Source of the DNA: Rugosimonospora acidiphila
Lineage (GTDB): Bacteria > Actinomycetota > Actinomycetes > Mycobacteriales > Micromonosporaceae
Direction of reading: 5' to 3'
DNA length: 64,000 nt
Assembly: GCF_039543385.1 (NCBI RefSeq)
Contig: NZ_BAABJQ010000036.1
Span: 19,673-83,672, forward strand
The translations under genes and the position numbers were made by a program. The notes beneath the pieces are model-generated. The model had not been told where the DNA came from. It did not search any database and was given only the letters and a program-made list of their open reading frames with translations. Each line of letters opens with the position of its first letter. The stretch's first letter is position 1. Below, piece by piece: positions 7,998 through 16,455 of the stretch.

Positions 7998-10900
7998 TCA
8001 ACAGGCGGGTGAGGACTTCGTGGCGGTCTGCGAGTACCCGTCGAGGGTCCAGGTCAGCGGGGTCTTGCCGTCCCAACTGACCGCGACCCGCTTGGGCCTC
8101 TGGTACGGCAGGAAGTACGTGGTCTGGCCGCGATCGGCCGCCCCCGTACCGAACGTGTTGTCGGCGCCCACGGGCACCGGGATGTAGTAGTCGTTGGCGC
8201 TGGAGTAGCCGAAGTAGGCGGTGAAGACGCCCTTGTCGTCCTTCACCACGCATGCGGCGGTGGGCTGCACCGGGCTGAACGCGGTCTGTTCGGGCCCGGC
8301 CGGTTGCAGCGCCGCGTCGTCGAGGTAGAAGTCGTCGGCACCGGTGGTGGTGTCGACCCACCACTCGGCCTTGGCCAGCGTGCCGGTCCAGCTGACCGGG
8401 ACGTTGTTGGCCGACAGCAGGGTCCAGCCGTCCGCGTTCACCGGGGCCGACGCCATCGGCATGGTCACCGAGGAGCCGTCGGTCATGGTGAGCTTCAGCC
8501 GTACCTCGGCCGTGGTGTCCGCGGCCCCGCTGGCCATCCGTACCCAGGCCGAGGTCTTGTACTGGGCGCCATTGGTGACCTGCACGCCCTGGGCGGGACC
8601 GGTGTAGTTGAACGTGCGGCCGGTGGCGCGCACCGCTCCCGCGCCGCCGTGTGCCTGGTCGGTGGCGGCCTGCGCGACGCAGGGGGAGAAGCAGTACCAG
8701 TTGGCGATGCCCTGCTCCGCGTCGCCGTTGGTCATCAGGTCCGCGCCGGCCACCGGGGTGGCCATCGGAGCGAAGGACGCGTCGTCGACGAGCAGGTCCC
8801 CGGTGCCGTTCACGGTGCTGATCCACCACTCGGCCTTGGTCAGGGTGCCGGACCAGCTCACCTTGACGTTGCTGGCACCGACCCGGGTCCAGCCGTCGCC
8901 GGTGATGGTGGCGTTGCCGAACCGGTAGGTGACGGTACCGGTGGACGTGGTCAGCTTCAGCGAGACCATGCCGGTGTCGGTACCGGGCTGGGCCAGGCGC
9001 AGCCAGGCCGAGGAGTCGTACAGGCCGCCGTTGCTGGGCAGGGAAACGCCCTGCGCGGGGCCGGCGAACGCCGCCGAGCGGGCGGTCACCGACAGGTCAC
9101 CGGCGCCGGTGTGCGGCGTGGTTCCCGAGTTCTTCAGGGCGCAGGTGCCCAGGCAGTACCAGCCGTTGGTGGTGGCCCGGTTCTCCAGGGTGCCGTTGCC
9201 CAATGTGGACGGTGTCGGCAGGTACGGGGTGATGGCCGGCGGTGCCTGCGGTGGCGGCGCCGTGCCGGAGGTCGGGGTGATGCTCACGTCGTCGGCGTCG
9301 CAGGTGGCCGACGTCGGGTTCGGATTGGACCACACGAACGCCTGCGTCCAGGTGGTACCGGCGGGCGGGGTGAACGCGAGCAGTTTCTGCGTGTACGCGC
9401 GCTCGTCGGCGTAGCTCGTCTCGTACTGGAACGTGGGCTTGCCGGCGGTGGCTCCACCGCGCACCCCGATGTAGCACTGGGTACCGGGGCCGGACAGCTT
9501 GGCCCAGCCGGACAGCAGGTAGCTCGTGCCGCTCGCCACGCCGATGACGTTCTGGGTCACGCCGCTGCCGGGCGCCAGTGCCAGCGCGCCGGAGCCGCTG
9601 TGCGCGTCGGCACTGGTGGCCGGGCCGGTGCCCAGCGGGGTCCAGCCCTTGGTGGCGGTCTCGAAGTCGCCGTCGCCGACCGGGTTGATCGGGGCGGTGG
9701 CGGGGGAGCTGGCCACGCCGTCGGCGACCACGGTGACCGAGGCGCCGGCGGTGGTCGGCATGGACACCTTGACCTGCTTGGAGACGCCGCCCACGGTCAC
9801 CGTCACCAGGTAGTCGCCCTGGAAGCCGCGGACGGTGTAGTCGCCCTTCTTGTCGGTGCCGCCGGTGACGTCGGTGTGCCACTGGTGCTCGATGAGGTTC
9901 TGGAGGACCAGCGCGGCGGGCTTGGGCGACCAGTCCTGGTTGTACAGCGCGACGAGCGGGGTGTAGATGTTGCCGGCCCAGAAGCCGAAGTTGGCCAGCT
10001 CCGTGACGTTGGGGTCGGAGAACATCGCCGTCATGAAGTCGCGGGTGTAGTCCGCCTGCAGTTGCTGGTCGTCGGTGTTGACGTCGAACTCGGTCACGCC
10101 GACCTTCACCCCGAGCGCGGCGAACTGGTCCACAATGGACAGCAGTTGGTCCGGTGGGGTGAGTTGCAGGCCGTTGAAGTGGCTCTCCATGCCGATCACG
10201 TCGATCGGGGTGCCGGCGGCCTTCATCGACTTGACCAGGTTGTAGTCGTAGCTGCGGTGCCGGCCCTCCTCGCCGCCGTTCTCCAGGATGCCGTAGTCGT
10301 TGAGCGACAGCCGGGCGTCGGGTGCGGCCTGGTGCGCCAGGTCGAACCAGGAATCGATCTCGTTCTGGCCGAGGATGTCCTGCAGGTTGTGCTCGGAGTA
10401 CGGCTCGTTGACCACGTCGATCTCGTCGGCGATGCCGTTCATCGCGGAGGCCTCGTCGGTGACGTGCGCGTCGACCCGGGCGCGCAGCGCCGCCGGATCG
10501 TTCGCCAGGCCGGCCACGTCGGCCGGCATGTTCCCGAAGGACGGCCAGACCAGGTTGTGCGCGCGGATGGTCAGCCCGTTCGCGCGGGCCCACTGCAGCG
10601 CGGGGTAGGTCAGGGTGTCCCGCTCGGTCTGGTTCTCCCAGTGGCTCCACTTCAGGTTGTTGCCCAGGGACACCTCGTTGAACAGGCTGGTGCTGATGTC
10701 GCGGATGTTCGCCGCGTCGGTGGCGCTCACCCCGGCCGACGGGTCGTCCAGCAGGTGCGAGGCGTCATCGGCGGTGCCGAAGTCGAACGCACTGCGCTGC
10801 TCGGAGACCCGCACGGTGGCGCCGTTGACCGGCTTGCCCTTGGTGTCCACCACGGACACGTTCAGGTTGCCCTTGCGGTACTCGTCGATGCGCTGGTCGG

Positions 10901-11567
10901 CGGCCGTGCGCCAGGCCGCGTTCGGGTCGCGCCCGTCGTAGGTCACCTTCGGATACGCGGCCGGGGTGCCGGGGCCGAGGTCGGTGACCGAAACGCCGGC
11001 GATCTGGAGGGTCTGAACCCCGTACCCGAGCCACAGGTTCAGGTGCGCGCCCGCCGCCGGGTAGCTGACCGCCGCCCGGAACGGGAAGGTGAACTGCTGC
11101 CAGTCCGCGCCGAACTGCAGCGCGGCGTTGAGCGACTTGGTGAACGGGTTGCCGTCGGTCTCGAAGACCAGGTGCGCGTTGCCGGTGCTGCCGCCCGCGA
11201 TGGGCTGCGTGGAGCGGGCCCACACGGTGACCGCCATGGCGTCGCCGGCGGTCACCGCCGCGGCGGTCGGGGTGCCGAGGGTGATCTCGAACTCGCCGTC
11301 GAGCCCGGTGCTGGTCGGGCCGTTGGGCACCGCGATCTGTAGGGCCTGGGTGAAGTCGGCCTCGCCGGTCACCGGCACGATCTGGGCGGCCGACGTGGGC
11401 AGGGACTTGAACTCGGTGAAGGTGGTCAGCGGATCGGGCGGCAGCACCGGGAACGGTGCCGCGTCGGCGTGTGCGGGCAGGGAGAATGCCTGCAGGGCGG
11501 TGGCCGCGAGGACGGCCAGCACGGCGGCGCAGGCGGATCGTCTGCCTCGCGAGAAGCTACGTCTCAT
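7998..11567 (-). CDS. Secreted multidomain GH10 endo-1,4-beta-xylanase
   Basis: A 1189-residue secreted enzyme. Residues 1-36 are a signal peptide (MRRSFSRGRRSACAAVL... ending AHADA). Residues about 40-205 form a carbohydrate-binding-like beta domain. The GH10 barrel spans roughly 215-545, with the acid/base in IDVVNEPYS (Glu388) and the nucleophile in VGVTEFDVN (Glu493). Three more CBM4/9-like modules follow (about 615-770, 780-930, 935-1080), two of them clear paralogues sharing SAW(L/V)R and GTL(T/A)KAEWW(I/V). A 100-residue C-terminal module ends in Cys. GH10 enzymes cut internal beta-1,4 xylosyl bonds of xylan. GGAAGGG precedes the ATG. Placed between the LacI repressor and the importer, it supplies the importer's substrate. 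Confidence 0.9.
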   Translation of the reverse strand: MRRSFSRGRRSACAAVLAVLAATALQAFSLPAHADAAPFPVLPPDPLTTFTEFKSLPTSAAQIVPVTGEADFTQALQIAVPNGPTSTGLDGEFEITLGTPTAAAVTAGDAMAVTVWARSTQPIAGGSTGNAHLVFETDGNPFTKSLNAALQFGADWQQFTFPFRAAVSYPAAGAHLNLWLGYGVQTLQIAGVSVTDLGPGTPAAYPKVTYDGRDPNAAWRTAADQRIDEYRKGNLNVSVVDTKGKPVNGATVRVSEQRSAFDFGTADDASHLLDDPSAGVSATDAANIRDISTSLFNEVSLGNNLKWSHWENQTERDTLTYPALQWARANGLTIRAHNLVWPSFGNMPADVAGLANDPAALRARVDAHVTDEASAMNGIADEIDVVNEPYSEHNLQDILGQNEIDSWFDLAHQAAPDARLSLNDYGILENGGEEGRHRSYDYNLVKSMKAAGTPIDVIGMESHFNGLQLTPPDQLLSIVDQFAALGVKVGVTEFDVNTDDQQLQADYTRDFMTAMFSDPNVTELANFGFWAGNIYTPLVALYNQDWSPKPAALVLQNLIEHQWHTDVTGGTDKKGDYTVRGFQGDYLVTVTVGGVSKQVKVSMPTTAGASVTVVADGVASSPATAPINPVGDGDFETATKGWTPLGTGPATSADAHSGSGALALAPGSGVTQNVIGVASGTSYLLSGWAKLSGPGTQCYIGVRGGATAGKPTFQYETSYADERAYTQKLLAFTPPAGTTWTQAFVWSNPNPTSATCDADDVSITPTSGTAPPPQAPPAITPYLPTPSTLGNGTLENRATTNGWYCLGTCALKNSGTTPHTGAGDLSVTARSAAFAGPAQGVSLPSNGGLYDSSAWLRLAQPGTDTGMVSLKLTTSTGTVTYRFGNATITGDGWTRVGASNVKVSWSGTLTKAEWWISTVNGTGDLLVDDASFAPMATPVAGADLMTNGDAEQGIANWYCFSPCVAQAATDQAHGGAGAVRATGRTFNYTGPAQGVQVTNGAQYKTSAWVRMASGAADTTAEVRLKLTMTDGSSVTMPMASAPVNADGWTLLSANNVPVSWTGTLAKAEWWVDTTTGADDFYLDDAALQPAGPEQTAFSPVQPTAACVVKDDKGVFTAYFGYSSANDYYIPVPVGADNTFGTGAADRGQTTYFLPYQRPKRVAVSWDGKTPLTWTLDGYSQTATKSSPAC

Positions 11568-11755
11568 GTACGGATCCCTTCCAGCGGGGGTGTGCGCAGG
11601 AGGTTCCCCGTCCGCCGGTGGACTCCGGTGGACGGCCGTGTGGGTCTAGCCGGGCACGCGGGATCCCGCGACGCCGCCCAGGGCGGTGCCGGAGAGGGTG
11701 CGTGCCGCCGGCCGCGGCTACCGGCGCTGCCGCGCCGGGCCGTGGCCGCGGGTAT

Positions 11756-12901
11756 TCATGCTGTGGTGGTGGTCTGGGCGCGGGCGCGGCGCTCCCGGGT
11801 GACCGGGGCGGGCCCGCAGCTGGCGCGGGCGATCAGGTTGGTCGGCAGCGACAGCCGCACCGGTCGGGCGGCGCCGTCGGAGTTCGCGGCCCCGGCGTCG
11901 TGGTCGTTCGCGCCGCCGCCGGTGACCGCGCGGACCGCGTCCGCGGCGCTGGCGTCGGCGGCCTGGATGCCGGCCAGCAGCAGTTCGGCCGCTCGCCGGC
12001 CCATCTCCACAAAGGGCTGCTGGATGGTGGTCAGCGGCGGGTGGATCTGTGCGGCGGACTCGATGTCGTCGAATCCGATGATGGATACGTCCTCGGGTAT
12101 CCGCAGGCCGGCGTCGGCCGCCGCCTTCATCACCGCGTACGCGGTGGAGTCGCTGTGCGCGAAGACCGCGGTCGGCCGCTGCCGTTTCGGCAGGGCGAAC
12201 AGTTCGCGGGCCCGGGCACGGGAGGTCTCCGGGTCGAACTCACCCGGCTTGGTCAGCTCCGGGTCGGGTTGGATGCCCGCCTCCCGCAGTGCGGTCAGGT
12301 AGCCGAGGTACCGGTCCTGGCAGCACTGGAACTCCATCATCCCCTGGACGCAGGCGATGCGTTCGTGCCCGAGCCGCAGCAGGTAGTTGACGGCGGCCAG
12401 CGCGCCCTCATAGTTGTCGGCGGTCACCGACGGCAGGTCGACCGGCGTGCCCAGGGTGTTGATGAGCACCACCGGCATGCCGTCACGGTGCAGCGCGACC
12501 AGCGGGTCCAGCGGCTGCCGGTCGGTGACCACCAGCAGTCCCGAGGACATGCTGGAGGTCAGGATGCGGTCGATGACCGGGCCGTAGTAGTCCCGATCGT
12601 TGGTGGCGGTGTAGAGGATGATGTCGAAGCCGGTGCGCTCGGTCACCGCGGCCACCCCGAGGTTGATCGAGGCGACCATGTGCCAGGACAGTCCGGGCAC
12701 GATCATCCCGATCAGCCGGGTGCTGCCCTTGGCCAGTGCGGTCGCCGCGAAGCTCGGCACGTAGTTGTGCCGGCGGATGACGGCGAGCACGTGCCGGCGG
12801 GTGGCCGGGTCGACGCGCGGGCTGTTGTTGAGCACCAGCGACACGGTCGACTTGGACAACCCGGCGAGAGCGGCGATGTCGCGGATGGTCAGCTTGGCCA
12901 T
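11756..12901 (-). CDS. LacI-family transcriptional repressor of the xylanase regulon
   Basis: A 381-residue regulator. The N-terminal helix-turn-helix with hinge helix is MAKLTIRDIAALAGLSKSTV, followed by SLVLNNSPRVDPATRRHVLA. The periplasmic-binding-protein-like effector domain runs from about residue 60 (LIGMIVPGLSWHMVASINLG) to 340, with a conserved VSIIGFDDIESA segment. The start at 12901 is preceded by GGAGG at 6-7 nt; an in-frame GTG further upstream would add a stretch without homology. It heads the minus-strand operon 188 bp before the xylanase. Four matching operators lie upstream, so it probably represses itself, the operon and the divergent hydrolase, with a xylan sugar as inducer. 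Confidence 0.9.
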   Translation of the reverse strand: MAKLTIRDIAALAGLSKSTVSLVLNNSPRVDPATRRHVLAVIRRHNYVPSFAATALAKGSTRLIGMIVPGLSWHMVASINLGVAAVTERTGFDIILYTATNDRDYYGPVIDRILTSSMSSGLLVVTDRQPLDPLVALHRDGMPVVLINTLGTPVDLPSVTADNYEGALAAVNYLLRLGHERIACVQGMMEFQCCQDRYLGYLTALREAGIQPDPELTKPGEFDPETSRARARELFALPKRQRPTAVFAHSDSTAYAVMKAAADAGLRIPEDVSIIGFDDIESAAQIHPPLTTIQQPFVEMGRRAAELLLAGIQAADASAADAVRAVTGGGANDHDAGAANSDGAARPVRLSLPTNLIARASCGPAPVTRERRARAQTTTTA

Positions 12902-13010
12902 CGTGCCCACCTCCGTCCAATTGTGAGCCGCCCCGAAAGGGGCGTTGGGGGTGCTCGCCCGCACCACCGACCCGGCTCGCGCCGCGGCTGGCGGGTGCGG
13001 GCCGGGTCGT

Positions 13011-13022
13011 TGGACAGGTCCA
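13011..13022. promoter_or_regulatory. LacI-type operator O1
   Basis: TGGACAGGTCCA, flanked to give GTTGGAC-AG-GTCCAAC, a 7-bp inverted repeat around a 2-bp centre. It lies 110 bp upstream of the lacI start codon. Confidence 0.75.
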
Positions 13023-13045
13023 ACGCGCTGCCGGGACGCTAACAG

Positions 13046-13057
13046 TGGACCAGTCCA
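13046..13057. promoter_or_regulatory. LacI-type operator O2
   Basis: TGGACCAGTCCA, 35 bp from O1. It is the second copy of the same TGGAC-NN-GTCCA palindrome on the lacI side of the divergent region. Confidence 0.75.
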
Positions 13058-13144
13058 ACGTCAATACACCGTCGACGATTCGCTGTTCACGCACGTTCTC
13101 GTTGCGCTAACCACCGCGTCGTGCCAACATCGACGCATTCATCT

Positions 13145-13156
13145 TGGACCGGTCCA
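13145..13156. promoter_or_regulatory. LacI-type operator O3
   Basis: TGGACCGGTCCA, a fully symmetrical 12-mer, about 158 bp upstream of the start codon of the divergent glycoside hydrolase gene. Confidence 0.75.
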
Positions 13157-13177
13157 TCGAGATCAGCACCGCGACTT

Positions 13178-13189
13178 TGGACCGGTCCA
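13178..13189. promoter_or_regulatory. LacI-type operator O4
   Basis: Second exact copy of TGGACCGGTCCA, 33 bp (about three helical turns) after O3 and 114 bp before the hydrolase ATG. The phasing would let two repressor dimers sit on one DNA face. Confidence 0.75.
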
Positions 13190-13302
13190 GCAAACTCGAC
13201 CCGGCTCGTGCCGCCGCCATCGGCCCCGCCGGGCGCGCGCCACCGACCGTTGCGCCACCGACCGTTGCCTCACCGCTCGCCGACCCGTCAGGAGAGCACG
13301 CC

Positions 13303-15600
13303 ATGCCGCCGTACACGCTCGACGACTTCGCCTTCGACCTGCGCCGCGTGGCGCCGCCCGGGGACATCTGGGTGGGCAGCGGCACCGGTACGGTGGCGCC
13401 GCTTCCTCGCACGGTCTGCGGGGTCGGTGGCTGGTTCGCCCCGCCGTACGCGGTGCCCGACGGCAGGCTGACCGTCGCGCTGGAGGTGGACGGCGCCACG
13501 GTGCTCGACACCGGTGAGCGCGGCGCGGGCGACCGGGGGCTGCTCTACGCCGGCGGCACCTGGCGGCCGGACCGCATCGAGCGGCACGGCACGTACCACC
13601 AGTACCGCGACGGCACACCGGTGTCCGTCGCGGTGCGCAGCACGCTCACCCCCCGGCACGGTGAACCCGGCTACCTGCTGGAGATCGCGGTACGCAACCG
13701 GACCGACCGGGCGCTGCCGGTGCGGCTGCGCCCCGAGGTGTCCCCGGATCGCGGCCGGCACGTGCCACTGCGGGACTGGGGCTGGATGCCACCGGGGTCG
13801 GGCGCGGACGGTCCGCCGGTCACTCTTGTCCACGGTGGACTGTCGGTCGAGCTGCCGCCCGGCGGCGAGCGGGTGTTCGCCCTCGGGATCGGCATCGGCC
13901 CGTCCGGAGACGGTGCCGCCCTGGCCGACGGCGCCACCCTGGCCGACGGCGGCGCCCCGGCCGACAGCTCCGCCCCGGCCGACGGTGCCGGCTCGGGTGC
14001 GTCGGACCCGGGGGCGCTGGCTGCGAATGCGGCGGGCGGCCCGGTCGCGGGATGCGAGGTCCTGGTCGCGGCCGCGCGGCGGGCCACCCGCCGCTGGGAG
14101 GAGCGGCTGGGCGAGGCGCTCGCCCGGGTGCCCCGCATCACCACCGACATCCCGGGCCTGGACGAGTACTACCGCCGGTCGCTGGCCAGCGGGCTGGTCT
14201 GCCTGTGGGAGGGGCCGGGGTTCGTCACCACCCCGTTCGTGGCCACCTCGGGATTGGACGGCGGGGCGGTGTGTGGGTACGCCTGGGACACCGGCGGGTA
14301 CGCGCCGCACCTGCTGACGCTGATGCTGGGCGAGCGAGTCACCGCCGTGATCGAGGCGATGATCGCGGCCGACCTGACGCACCACTACGCCATCGCTCCG
14401 GACGGCACCGGCCTGGGCGTGCCGTACGCGTACAGCGCCTGGTCGCTGGTGACCCTCGGGTACGCGGCGGCGGCCGCGCACGGCATCGACCCCTCGCTGG
14501 TGGGGCGGCTGCACGACGCGCACGAGGCGCTGGACGGCCGGTTCGCGCCGTGGGGGCCCGAGGGCGTGCTGCGCGACTACGGCGATCAGCACAACCTGCT
14601 GGAGATGCGGGGCGCGGGGTGGGAGCACGTGGTCGCCAGCCCCAACGCCGAACGGGCCCGGTCACTGGAAATGCTCGCCGATCTCGCGGACTGCTCCGGC
14701 GCCGGGCTGCCGGTCGACGCGCTGCGCGAGGCGGCGGGGCGGGTCCGCGCCGAGGTGGCCCGGCAGCTCTGGGACGCCGAGGCCGGCTGGTTCCGCAGCC
14801 GGTACCCGGACGGGCATACCGAACTGGCGTACTCGATCCAGGCGTTCGACGCGCTGCGCGCGGGCGCCTGTACCGACGAGATGGCCGCGGCGCTGCTCGC
14901 CCAGGTCCGGCCCGGCGCGTTCCTCGGCGAGTACGGCGTCAGCAGCGTCAGCGCCCTCGACGAGCGGCACTACGAGCTCGGCGACGTCGACTGGTCCGGC
15001 GGCGGCGCGTACAGCGGGGAGGGGCCGCAGCTCGCCCTGACCCTGTGGGAGCGGGGCGAGTCGGCGCTGGCGTGGGACGTGCTGCGCCGGCTGCTGTGGA
15101 TGGGCCGGCACTTCCCGTACTTCCCGCAGGAGCACTACTGCGACCGGCCGGCCGCGCCGCCGGTCGGTCGGCGGGCCAACGTCATCGCCGGGCTCACCGG
15201 CGCCGAGGCCATCCTCACCGGGCTGCTCGGCGTGCGGCCCCGGTCCGACGGCGCGCTGGTGGTCTCGCCCCGGCCGGTTGCCGAGGGCACCGTGGCACTG
15301 CACGGACTGCGCTTCCGGGGCCGGTGCGTCGACGTGGTGGCGGCGGCGGGGGAGTGTCTGGTCACTGTGGACGGTCGACCGGTGCCGGCCGGGCCGGACG
15401 GCACCGTGCTCGCCGTGCCGCCCGCCGGCCCGGCCGCCCGGCCGCCCGCCGGCCCGGCTTCCGAAGGCTCGATCCCCGACGGCTCGATCCCCGACGGCTC
15501 GGCTCTCATCGAGGCGGGCCGGGGCGCGGAACCCGCCGCGGCCGGCTACGCGGCGGGCGCCGGGGGCCACAGCGTCGGGCAGACCCGCGGATCGGCGTAG
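13303..15600 (+). CDS. (Alpha/alpha)6-barrel glycoside hydrolase-like protein
   Basis: A 765-residue protein without a signal peptide, so probably cytoplasmic. The N-terminal 200 residues look like a beta-sandwich. A low-complexity Ala/Asp/Gly stretch follows at about 205-240 (repeated ADG units). The C-terminal two-thirds resembles (alpha/alpha)6-barrel glucosidase-like enzymes (GH15/63-like): GYAWDTGGYAPHLLTLMLGE, LGVPYAYSAWSLVTLGYAA, DVDWSGGGAYSGEGPQLALT. The ATG at 13303 has GGAGAG 7 nt upstream; earlier in-frame TTG codons fall inside operators O3/O4. Divergent from lacI and preceded by two operators, it should belong to the same sugar regulon and act on imported oligosaccharide. The specific activity is not identifiable. 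The 3' end overlaps the convergent oxygenase gene by 55 bp. Confidence 0.7.
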   Translation: MPPYTLDDFAFDLRRVAPPGDIWVGSGTGTVAPLPRTVCGVGGWFAPPYAVPDGRLTVALEVDGATVLDTGERGAGDRGLLYAGGTWRPDRIERHGTYHQYRDGTPVSVAVRSTLTPRHGEPGYLLEIAVRNRTDRALPVRLRPEVSPDRGRHVPLRDWGWMPPGSGADGPPVTLVHGGLSVELPPGGERVFALGIGIGPSGDGAALADGATLADGGAPADSSAPADGAGSGASDPGALAANAAGGPVAGCEVLVAAARRATRRWEERLGEALARVPRITTDIPGLDEYYRRSLASGLVCLWEGPGFVTTPFVATSGLDGGAVCGYAWDTGGYAPHLLTLMLGERVTAVIEAMIAADLTHHYAIAPDGTGLGVPYAYSAWSLVTLGYAAAAAHGIDPSLVGRLHDAHEALDGRFAPWGPEGVLRDYGDQHNLLEMRGAGWEHVVASPNAERARSLEMLADLADCSGAGLPVDALREAAGRVRAEVARQLWDAEAGWFRSRYPDGHTELAYSIQAFDALRAGACTDEMAAALLAQVRPGAFLGEYGVSSVSALDERHYELGDVDWSGGGAYSGEGPQLALTLWERGESALAWDVLRRLLWMGRHFPYFPQEHYCDRPAAPPVGRRANVIAGLTGAEAILTGLLGVRPRSDGALVVSPRPVAEGTVALHGLRFRGRCVDVVAAAGECLVTVDGRPVPAGPDGTVLAVPPAGPAARPPAGPASEGSIPDGSIPDGSALIEAGRGAEPAAAGYAAGAGGHSVGQTRGSA

Positions 15601-16412
15601 TCCGGTGCCCCGTCGACGCCGCGCACGAGCCGGTCGTTGCCGTGCCGCGCCGGCTCGCCGGCCGCCGTGAGGTGATGGCGGTAGCGGTTGGCGGCCGGCT
15701 GCAGGTGGATCGCCAGCGACCGGCGCGGCCCGGCACCCCGGTTCGGCCCGCTGCCGTGCACCGTGCGGCAGTGGTGGAAGCTGACCTGGCCCCGGCGCAT
15801 CCGGGTGGGTCGCGCCGCCACCGGATACCCCTGCCGGGTCAGCCGCGCCTCCAGCCCGCCGAGGTCCTGAGAGAAGAAGTCCAGCCCGGTCACGTCCCAC
15901 CGGTGACTGCCGTCCAGAAAGGACACCGAGCCGCCGTCGGGGTCCACGTCGTGGAAGCCCACCCACGCGGTGAGCAGCTGCTCGGACTCACAGGACAGCC
16001 AGTACTGGCGGTCGGTGTGCCAGCCCACGTTGGCCGGCACGCCAGGCTCGTCGACCGGCTTGTACAGCAACTGGTCGTGCCACAGCCGGATGCCGGCGCT
16101 GCCGGACAGCACCGCGGCGGTGGCACCGATCAGCGGGTAGGCCACCAGCCGGGCCAGCTCGTTGACCCGCAGAGAGGCGTAGTCATGTTTGCGCAGCCCG
16201 TTCCCGTCGCCGGGTTCGAAGCCGCCCACGCCGGGCGGGTCGGCGTCGTAGTCTCTGGCGTAGTACCGGTCCATGCCGCGCGCGGCGGCGTCGAGCAGGT
16301 CGTCGGGGAGGATCACCGGCGAGATCCAGTAGCCGTGTTCGGAGTAGAACGCGACGTCGGACGGGCCGGGCAGCAGGGACTGCTGGGCGGCGTCGAGGGT
16401 CGAGAGGTCCAT
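15546..16412 (-). CDS. Phytanoyl-CoA dioxygenase (PhyH) family protein
   Basis: A 288-residue Fe(II)/2-oxoglutarate oxygenase. The metal triad fits His/Asp in NVGWHTDRQYW and the distal His in FHHCRTVHGSGPN. The segment LLTAWVGFHDVDPDGGSVSF followed by LDGSH is the usual PhyH core. The gene is divergent from the AraC regulator (43-bp gap) and its 3' end overlaps the convergent hydrolase gene. It shares the family but little sequence with the second PhyH at 18.1 kb, so the two probably act on different positions or intermediates. Known PhyH enzymes hydroxylate acyl-CoAs, amino acids or secondary metabolites; the substrate here is unknown. Confidence 0.85.
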   Translation of the reverse strand: MDLSTLDAAQQSLLPGPSDVAFYSEHGYWISPVILPDDLLDAAARGMDRYYARDYDADPPGVGGFEPGDGNGLRKHDYASLRVNELARLVAYPLIGATAAVLSGSAGIRLWHDQLLYKPVDEPGVPANVGWHTDRQYWLSCESEQLLTAWVGFHDVDPDGGSVSFLDGSHRWDVTGLDFFSQDLGGLEARLTRQGYPVAARPTRMRRGQVSFHHCRTVHGSGPNRGAGPRRSLAIHLQPAANRYRHHLTAAGEPARHGNDRLVRGVDGAPDYADPRVCPTLWPPAPAA

Positions 16413-16455
16413 GGCCCGACGGTAGGCGGGGACCCGACCGGAGGGATTGCCCGTT

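Noticed and set aside
8304..11342. A 1012-codon open frame antisense to the xylanase
   Set aside because: No recognisable domain, and the composition is that of a shadow frame; the GH10 catalytic motifs are on the minus strand.
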